Assembly (NCBI GenBank): GCA_902496645.1
Contig: CABVBR010000053.1
Coordinates: 1 to 11,530 of the forward strand
DNA length: 11,530 nucleotides
Direction of reading: 5' to 3'
DNA from: an uncultured Collinsella sp.
GTDB lineage: Bacteria > Actinomycetota > Coriobacteriia > Coriobacteriales > Coriobacteriaceae
The translations under genes were made by a program, and so were the position numbers. Positions 6,849-11,530 of this stretch are shown one piece after another. Within the stretch, counting starts at the first letter, position 1. The number at the start of each line of letters is the position of its first letter. The notes under the pieces are model-generated. The model searched no databases, was not told the DNA's origin, and worked only from the letters and a program-made list of their open reading frames with translations.

Positions 6849-6931
6849 AAATTGAACTTCCGAATGAGGCGCGGCGCTATACTGCTTGCTAAATTGAACT
6901 CTGGTTCAATTCGTGTTCTATAAATTGAACT
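6849..6931 (+). promoter_or_regulatory. Operator array of AAATTGAACT repeats around the alaA promoter
   Basis: AAATTGAACT occurs exactly three times: 6849-6858, 6891-6900 and 6922-6931. An inverted partner GTTCAATT at 6904-6911 makes a perfect palindrome AATTGAACTCTGGTTCAATT (6892-6911). The copies start 42 and 31 bp apart, close to four and three helical turns, so they would lie on one face of the DNA. A -10 TATACT (6878-6883) falls between copies one and two, and TATAAA (6919-6924) overlaps copy three. Binding here would probably block transcription. The downstream HTH-containing protein is an obvious candidate binder, giving autoregulation, but this is inferred. Confidence 0.55.
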
Positions 6932-6951
6932 TTGCCAGCAAGGAGGTTCCT

Positions 6952-8472
6952 GTGGTCCAAGAGACGTTTTGCGATCGCTTGCGACAGATTATGTCCGATC
7001 GCGACGTTCGACAGTCGGACGTGATTCGTGCATCGGAGATGCTCGGCAAAAAACTCGGCAAGAGTCAGATGAGCCAATATGTGAGCGGCAAGACGATCCC
7101 GCGGCGCGATGTGGCAGAGCTGCTCGCTCGCATTTTGGAGGTCGATGTTACCTGGCTGCTTGCCGGTGACGCCGATCAAGGCGAGGCGTCCTCGTCCCAT
7201 AACGTTGCCAAATCCGAACCTAGTCCCACGGCTCAAATTACAAGGAGCACCACCATGCGTACTTTTTCTAAATCCACCAAGCTCGATAACGTCCTGTATG
7301 ACGTGCGCGGTCCCGTCGTCGACGAGGCTGCCCGCATGGAGGACGAGGGCGAGCGCATCCTCAAGCTCAATATCGGCAACCCGGCGCCCTTTGGTTTCCG
7401 CACGCCCGACGAGGTCATCAAGGACATGCGCCAGCAGCTGCCCGACTGCGAAGGCTACTCCAACTCGCGCGGCCTGTTCTCTGCGCGCAAAGCAATCATG
7501 CAGTACTCGCAGATCAAGGGCCTGCCCAACGTTCAGATGGAGCACATCTACACGGGCAACGGCGTGTCCGAACTCATTCAGCTTTCGATGAACGCGCTGC
7601 TCGACAATGGCGACGAGATTCTGATCCCCAGCCCCGACTACCCGCTGTGGACGGCGTGCGCGACCCTTGCCGGCGGCCATCCTGTGCACTATCTGTGCGA
7701 CGAACAGGCCGATTGGTATCCCGATCTGGAGGATATGGAGTCCAAGATCACGAGCGCGACCAAGGCCCTCGTCATCATCAACCCCAACAACCCTACGGGC
7801 TCGGTCTACCCGCGCGAGGTGCTCGAGGGCATCGTTGAGGTTGCGCGCAGGCACCAGCTCATGATTTTTGCAGACGAGATCTACGACCGTCTGTGCATGG
7901 ACGGCTACGAGCACGTCTCCATTGCCTCGCTCGCTCCCGATCTGCCCTGCGTCACCTTTAGCGGCCTTTCCAAGTCGCACATGATCGCGGGCTATCGTAT
8001 TGGCTGGATGGTGCTTTCGGGCAACCAGCGCTGCATGAGTGACTTCATCATGGGCATCAACATGCTCTCGAACATGCGCCTGTGCTCCAACGTGCCGGCT
8101 CAGTCGATCGTCCAGACGGCGCTCGGCGGCCATCAGTCGGTCAATGACTACATCCGCCCCGGCGGTCGTGTCTACGAGCAGCGTAACTTTGTGTATGAGG
8201 CACTCAGCAAGATCGATGGCATCTCGGTGGTCAAGCCGCGCGCGGCGTTCTACATCTTCCCCAAGATGGATGTTAAAAAGTTCAACATCACCGATGACGA
8301 GCAGTTCGCCCTCGACCTGCTGCACGAGAAGAAGATCCTGATCACGCGCGGCGGCGGCTTTAACTGGGCCGAGCCCGACCACTTCCGCATCGTGTACCTG
8401 CCGCGCATGGAAGTGCTCAAAGAGTCGCTCGAGGACCTGGCAGACTTCTTTGACCATTATCGTCAGAACTAG
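6952..8472 (+). CDS. alaA: XRE-type HTH domain fused to AlaA-like alanine aminotransferase
   Basis: A 506-residue protein in one open frame. GTG 6952 is the start because AAGGAGG (6940-6946) lies 5 nt upstream; an earlier GTG at 6913 has no ribosome binding site. Residues about 6-72 are a Cro/XRE helix-turn-helix (RLRQIMSDRDVRQSDVI, then SQMSQYVSGKTIPRRDVAEL). Residues 73-101 are a polar linker rich in Ser, Thr, Pro and Gln. Residue 102 onward is a full 405-residue class I/II aminotransferase very like E. coli AlaA, which moves amino groups between alanine/pyruvate and glutamate/2-oxoglutarate with PLP. In AlaA numbering it keeps NPNNPTG (176-182), Asp207 and Tyr210 in ADEIYD, the PLP lysine K240 in SGLSK, and the carboxylate-binding R378 in HFRIV. 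A second start inside the linker could produce free AlaA. MocR-type fusions of GntR domains to aminotransferases are known; an XRE fusion is different. Confidence 0.9.
   Translation: MVQETFCDRLRQIMSDRDVRQSDVIRASEMLGKKLGKSQMSQYVSGKTIPRRDVAELLARILEVDVTWLLAGDADQGEASSSHNVAKSEPSPTAQITRSTTMRTFSKSTKLDNVLYDVRGPVVDEAARMEDEGERILKLNIGNPAPFGFRTPDEVIKDMRQQLPDCEGYSNSRGLFSARKAIMQYSQIKGLPNVQMEHIYTGNGVSELIQLSMNALLDNGDEILIPSPDYPLWTACATLAGGHPVHYLCDEQADWYPDLEDMESKITSATKALVIINPNNPTGSVYPREVLEGIVEVARRHQLMIFADEIYDRLCMDGYEHVSIASLAPDLPCVTFSGLSKSHMIAGYRIGWMVLSGNQRCMSDFIMGINMLSNMRLCSNVPAQSIVQTALGGHQSVNDYIRPGGRVYEQRNFVYEALSKIDGISVVKPRAAFYIFPKMDVKKFNITDDEQFALDLLHEKKILITRGGGFNWAEPDHFRIVYLPRMEVLKESLEDLADFFDHYRQN
7242..7257 (+). 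promoter_or_regulatory. Internal ribosome binding site and ATG for free AlaA
   Basis: AAGGAG (7242-7247) is followed after 7 nt by ATG 7255-7257, in frame with the fusion. Starting here gives MRTFSKSTKLDNVLYDVRGP and 405 residues, the length and beginning of stand-alone AlaA. The site is encoded by linker residues I-T-R-S-T-T, with arginine written as AGG whereas most arginines in the gene are CGC or CGT. This supports either internal initiation or a recent fusion of two adjacent genes. Confidence 0.6.
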
Positions 8473-8495
8473 TGGGATAGAAGCTCCGCACTATG

Positions 8496-8535
8496 AAAAG
8501 CTCCCTGCAGTTGTTTTGCTGCAGGGAGCTTTCTT
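8496..8535. terminator. Bidirectional terminator between convergent genes
   Basis: AAAGCTCCCTGCAG (8497-8510) and CTGCAGGGAGCTTT (8519-8532) form a perfect 14-bp stem around an 8-nt loop. The rightward tail is TTTCTTG and the leftward tail CTTTTCAT. It serves the aminotransferase gene ending at 8472 and the deformylase-like gene ending at 8548 on the other strand. Confidence 0.85.
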
Positions 8536-8547
8536 GAATCGGCGGAA

Positions 8548-8958
8548 CTATATAACGATTCCTCGGCAGTGGTCGATTTCGTGTTGGATGATCTCGGCGG
8601 TGTAGCCCGAGAAGTTTTTGATGCGGTGGACGAAGTTCTCGTCCAAATACTCAACCTTAATGCGGCGATAGCGGGTACAGGGACGCTCGCCGATCAGCGA
8701 GAGGCATCCTTCGCTCGTCTGATAGGCATTGACCTGCTCAAGAATTTGAGGGTTGTACATCAGGAGTGTCCTGTTGCCGTCCTTTACGCAGATGATGCGT
8801 TTGCGCACGCCGATCATGTTGGCGGCGAGGCCCACGCACTCGTGCTCATGCTCGTGGAGCGTATCCAGGAGGTCTTGCCCGATCACGGCGTCGTCGGGTC
8901 CCGCGTCTTCGGAAGGCAGGCGTAAAAAGAACTCGGATTTCATGATGGGCTTAATCAT
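8548..8958 (-). CDS. def: Peptide deformylase, short form with AANMIG motif
   Basis: A 136-residue peptide deformylase. The start at 8958 follows GAGGAG with 6-nt spacing; longer frames reaching 9102 have no ribosome binding site. Motif 1 is GLAANMIG (43-50): the usual Gln is Met48. Motif 2 EGCLS (83-87) and motif 3 HEIDH (126-130) are intact, so metal binding and the catalytic Glu127 are kept. It ends six residues after HEIDH, as does its paralog at 805-1224, and lacks the longer C-terminal helix of typical deformylases. From memory, similar 136-residue proteins with AANMIG occur in streptococci and enterococci, so this variant is probably an established subfamily. Whether it deformylates nascent proteins or another substrate is not settled by sequence. 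It is convergent with the aminotransferase gene and divergent from the MFS exporter. Confidence 0.85.
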   Translation of the reverse strand: MIKPIMKSEFFLRLPSEDAGPDDAVIGQDLLDTLHEHEHECVGLAANMIGVRKRIICVKDGNRTLLMYNPQILEQVNAYQTSEGCLSLIGERPCTRYRRIKVEYLDENFVHRIKNFSGYTAEIIQHEIDHCRGIVI

Positions 8959-9162
8959 GGCGGGCTCCTCATGTCTTATGCTTTCGTGGACTTTTAATAA
9001 TAGCGCGGAAGGAAAGCTGCGCGTCCGCGTTACAATCTTTCGACGTTGGACCATGTTGTCAGATTCGTCGTGTACGGCGTCTGGCGTAAGTCTAGGGCTC
9101 ATTTTCGCCCTGGACCGTTCCTCTGGGGCGATGCGATTGTCGTTCTAAGAGGAAGGAATTTC
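8959..9162. other. Divergent intergenic region, no gene seen
   Basis: This 204-bp gap separates the leftward deformylase from the rightward MFS gene. TACAAT at 9031-9036 could be a -10 for the MFS gene, but no good -35 is placed upstream of it. AT-rich TATTATTAAAAG (leftward strand, around 8991-9002) could serve the deformylase. A small AGGGC/GCCCT stem with an 8-nt loop lies in the MFS leader near 9094-9112. None of these is strong evidence alone. Confidence 0.3.
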
Positions 9163-10575
9163 ATGGGGACCAAATCCCAAAAGCAAACTCAATCACCGTC
9201 GACAGCCTCGGCGATTCTCGTCGTAATGTATGTTGCAGCCTTTGTTGCCGCGTTTAACGAGAACATCATTAACGTGGCGCTGCACGACATTATGGCGGCC
9301 TTTTCGGTGAGTGCCACCACGGCGCAGTGGCTCGTTTCGGGCTACATGATCGTGACGTCGATCTTTACGGCCATTATGGCCTTTCTGTCCGGCCGTTTCT
9401 CGACGCGCAAGCTGCTGTTTTTCGCATGCGGATGCCTGGTCGCCGGAGAAGTCCTGTGCCTGGTCGCCCCAACGTTTACCGTCTTGCTGCCAAGCCGTAT
9501 TTTGCAGGCTGCGGGATCGGGCATCTTGTTCCCGCTCATGATGAACGTGGTGCTGTCTTGCGCCCCGCGCGAGAAGCTCGGTCTGTATCTGAGCCTGGGC
9601 GGTGCCTGCATTACGCTAGGGCCGGCATTTGGTCCCGTGATCAGCGGTCTTATGTGCACGTTGTTTGGCTGGAGGGCGGTGTTCGTAGTGCCGCTGGTGG
9701 GCGGTGTCGTGGTCGCCGCGGCGGCAGCAAAGCTCGTTCGGAATGTTGGAGAGCGCTCGAACACTACGCTTGATATTCTGTCGGTTGCTTTGCTAGCGGC
9801 CGGAATCACGGCGTTTGTATATTCCGTAGGCGAGTTCTCGACCAATGTGATGACCGGTATCGTGACGCTTTTCGCCGCTGTGGTGCTGCTTGGCCTGTTT
9901 GCGGTCCGCCAGCTCAAGCTCGAACATCCGGTGCTCAACGTGCGCCCCATGGCGAGCGTTCGTTTTTGGCCTGCGTGCCTGCTTGTGGTGGTGTCGATGA
10001 TGACGACGTTCTCGATGAGCGTTTTGCTGCCGCTCTATTTTGAGGGCGCATACGGCATGACCGCTCTTGTTGCGGGCCTGCTCATTTTGCCGGCGATTGC
10101 CTGCAACGCCGTGACCTCGATTGTGGGCGGACGCGTGATGGACGCCCGTGGCGCATGGCCGCTGCTGCCGGTCGGTTTTGCCCTGATTGCCGTGGGGCAG
10201 ACTGCCATCTCGATGACGGCGGCAAGCATGAACATCGGCGTCGTCGTGGCACTGACCATTGTGGTGTATGCTGGCGTCGGTTTAGTGCTGAGCCCCTCGC
10301 AGACGGCCGGCTTGGAGACGCTGCCTGCCGCTGAGCATCCTCACGGAACGGCATTGCTCAACACGTGGAACATGATTGCCGCGTCGTTTGGTCCATCGCT
10401 GTTTATCGGTCTGCTTTCGAGTTCTGCGGCGGTTGCCGGCGCCACTGGCGTTGCGGCAGACGTTGCCCAGGCGATCGGATTTGCGGCTGCCGTGCGCGTG
10501 GCGGCCGTGATTGCCGTGGCTGGGTTCGCGGTGTCGCTGGTGTACGCCCGCCGCGAGTCGCACATGTCGCATTAA
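9163..10575 (+). CDS. MFS transporter, DHA2 (EmrB/QacA-like) drug exporter family
   Basis: A 470-residue protein with about 14 predicted membrane segments, the DHA2 layout of proton-coupled multidrug exporters in the cytoplasmic membrane. AAGGA (9153-9157) sits 5 nt before ATG 9163; the frame extends upstream without another supported start. Recognisable family motifs are NVALHDI near residue 37, QWLVSGYMI (55-63), an altered motif A FLSGRFSTRKLL (74-85), motif B PSRILQAAGSG with Arg112, and the antiporter motif C LGPAFGPVISG (152-162). The TM1 motif usually LDxTIVNVALP reads FNENIINVALH here, losing the Asp and Pro. The substrate is unknown and no dedicated regulator is adjacent. The first 15 residues are a polar tail. 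Confidence 0.88.
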   Translation: MGTKSQKQTQSPSTASAILVVMYVAAFVAAFNENIINVALHDIMAAFSVSATTAQWLVSGYMIVTSIFTAIMAFLSGRFSTRKLLFFACGCLVAGEVLCLVAPTFTVLLPSRILQAAGSGILFPLMMNVVLSCAPREKLGLYLSLGGACITLGPAFGPVISGLMCTLFGWRAVFVVPLVGGVVVAAAAAKLVRNVGERSNTTLDILSVALLAAGITAFVYSVGEFSTNVMTGIVTLFAAVVLLGLFAVRQLKLEHPVLNVRPMASVRFWPACLLVVVSMMTTFSMSVLLPLYFEGAYGMTALVAGLLILPAIACNAVTSIVGGRVMDARGAWPLLPVGFALIAVGQTAISMTAASMNIGVVVALTIVVYAGVGLVLSPSQTAGLETLPAAEHPHGTALLNTWNMIAASFGPSLFIGLLSSSAAVAGATGVAADVAQAIGFAAAVRVAAVIAVAGFAVSLVYARRESHMSH

Positions 10576-10635
10576 TGTGTGCACATAGATTCTGCAGCTA
10601 GATTGGATGGCGACACCATAAACTAATGGACGTTT

Positions 10636-10723
10636 TGCCGAGAGGCATGAATGTTTAAAGCGCAAAGAGTGCGCGACGGGCCCCGCGAATGGGGCGATGA
10701 TGCCCGAGAGGGCCAAGAAGGAG
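10636..10723 (+). promoter_or_regulatory. Hairpin-rich leader of the RGG-repeat protein gene
   Basis: Four small inverted repeats lie in tandem. They are TGCC-GAGA-GGCA (10636-10647), GCGC-N7-GCGC (10660-10674), GCCCC-N6-GGGGC (10680-10695) and GCCC-GAGA-GGGC (10702-10713). The first and last share a GAGA (GNRA-class) tetraloop. The last ends 4 nt before AAGGAG (10718-10723). The leader could be a protein-binding or translational control element; no known riboswitch family is recognised. The promoter is unclear. Confidence 0.35.
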
Positions 10724-10727
10724 TCTC

Positions 10728-11530
10728 ATGTCTGAGAACGAAGAGATCATGAACGAGACCGAGAACGAGACCATGGCTGCCGAGGTTGAGGCAGTCGAGA
10801 CCGTGGAGACCGAAGCTGCCGAGGTTGAGGCTGCTGACGAGGTTTCCGCCGAGGAGGAGGCCGAGGTTGTCGAGGCCGCCGTTGATTACGATGACGAAGA
10901 GCTGATGGACAAGATGCAGAAGGCCGCCCGTCTGCTGCGTAGCCGTCGCTTTGCTATTTCCAAGGAGGAGGAGGCCAAGGCCGAGCGCATGGCGAACATC
11001 GAGCGCGCCATCAAGCTTCTTGACCTCAAGCCCAAGATGGAGCAGAAGGAAATGTCCGACCTGCTCGGCATGCGCCTCCGCGAGCTCGATGGTCTGATGG
11101 CCGAGGCCGAGGCTGCCGATCTGGTCGGCCGCATCGACGACGCCGAGGGCGATATGCGCAAGATCGTCGTCTTCGCTGCCGAGGATGCCGCTGAGGGCCT
11201 GGTCGAGCTTGCCAACAAGAAGGAGAAGCTCCTGCCCGAGCTTTCTTACGAGGAGGCCACCGAGCTGATGGTCGCTCTCGATAAGGTTATTGCTCCGCTC
11301 GTCGCCATGGGCCTGGACGAGGACCGCGGTCCTCGCGGCGGCCGTGACGATCGCGGCGGCCGTGGCGGCGACCGTGGCGGTCGCGGCGGCTTTGGCGATC
11401 GCGGTGGCCGTGGCGGCGACCGTGGCGGTCGCGGTGGCCGCGGCGGCTTTGGTGACCGTGGCGGCGACCGTGGCGGCCGCGGCGGCTTTGGCGGCAACCG
11501 TGGTGGCTATGGCGACCGCGGCGGCAACCG
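10728..11530 (+). CDS. RGG-repeat protein with acidic N-terminus and possible winged helix, 3' end outside window
   Basis: The first 267 residues are visible and the frame runs off the right edge. AAGGAG (10718-10723) precedes ATG 10728. Three parts are seen. Residues 1-60 are strongly acidic, made of Glu, Ala and Val with repeated AAEVEA segments. Residues about 60-195 are helical and charged; NIERAIKLLDLKPKMEQKE then EMSDLLGMRLRELDG and AEAADLVGRI (about 90-136) resemble a MarR-like winged helix, a tentative call. From Arg200 the sequence is DRGGRGG repeats with scattered FGD, FGG and YGD, giving 15 RGG units in view. RGG tails bind RNA and promote condensate formation in other proteins. 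No catalytic domain is visible. I do not recognise a named gene; a nucleic-acid-binding role is inferred. Confidence 0.8.
   Translation, partial: MSENEEIMNETENETMAAEVEAVETVETEAAEVEAADEVSAEEEAEVVEAAVDYDDEELMDKMQKAARLLRSRRFAISKEEEAKAERMANIERAIKLLDLKPKMEQKEMSDLLGMRLRELDGLMAEAEAADLVGRIDDAEGDMRKIVVFAAEDAAEGLVELANKKEKLLPELSYEEATELMVALDKVIAPLVAMGLDEDRGPRGGRDDRGGRGGDRGGRGGFGDRGGRGGDRGGRGGRGGFGDRGGDRGGRGGFGGNRGGYGDRGGN
11325..11530 (+). repeat. GC-rich tandem repeat encoding the RGG tail
   Basis: Degenerate 9- to 12-bp units (CGT/CGC-GGC-GGC with GAC, TTT or AAC insertions) encode the RGG tail. A longer 26-bp segment recurs exactly at 11361-11386 and 11409-11434, an offset of 48 bp or 16 codons. Such DNA is prone to length change by slippage or recombination and to assembly collapse. 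The reverse strand is open as a Pro-rich frame, a by-product of the repeat. Confidence 0.85.

Noticed and set aside
6889..8457. A 522-codon open frame opposite the HTH-AlaA gene
   Set aside because: It is antisense to a highly conserved enzyme, has no ribosome binding site or known domain, and its composition fits a shadow frame.
11246..11497. Leftward Pro-rich frame (PPRPP repeats)
   Set aside because: It is the reverse strand of the RGG-encoding repeat.

Overview
The window looks like a chromosomal segment of a gut Actinomycetota of the class Coriobacteriia, most likely Collinsella. This is inferred from the GC-rich codon use, strong AGGAGG-type ribosome binding sites, a Collinsella-like bile salt hydrolase, and a housekeeping and transport gene mix with no phage or transposon genes. 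No database search was possible, so the genus is an inference.

Layout, left to right. A truncated NCS2-family nucleobase permease reads leftward off the left edge (1-611). Divergent from it is a short peptide-deformylase-like gene (805-1224). Its stop codon lies inside a 109-bp imperfect palindrome (1219-1327), followed by a terminator-like hairpin. A complete bile salt hydrolase follows (1469-2434). It converges, through a shared hairpin, on a leftward Kup-type potassium transporter (2514-4763) with a long acidic tail. Upstream of kup, also leftward, is a 10-TM EamA/DMT exporter (4903-5814). It is divergent from a LysR-type regulator (5933-6790), with a palindromic LTTR-like box between them.

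The most unusual locus is 6849-8472. A single frame encodes an XRE/Cro-type helix-turn-helix domain fused to a full-length AlaA-type aminotransferase. An internal Shine-Dalgarno and ATG lie exactly where a free 405-residue AlaA would begin. The promoter carries three direct copies and one inverted copy of AAATTGAACT, spaced near whole helical turns. The gene may therefore make both an enzyme and a DNA-binding, possibly autoregulating, form of it.

A perfect bidirectional terminator separates this gene from a second, convergent peptide-deformylase-like gene (8548-8958). The two deformylase paralogs each lack a different catalytic residue: Glu in the first, Gln in the second. A DHA2-type MFS exporter follows (9163-10575). 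The window ends in an RNA-binding-like protein (10728 to the right edge) with an acidic N-terminus, a possible winged helix and at least 15 RGG repeats. Its leader can fold into several short hairpins, two of them with GAGA tetraloops.

The genes mostly look like independently transcribed single units, each with its own terminator or divergent promoter. Shared themes are gut-lumen adaptation (bile acid deconjugation, export, potassium and purine uptake) and translation-linked functions. I saw no tRNA, rRNA, CRISPR array, insertion sequence or phage gene.
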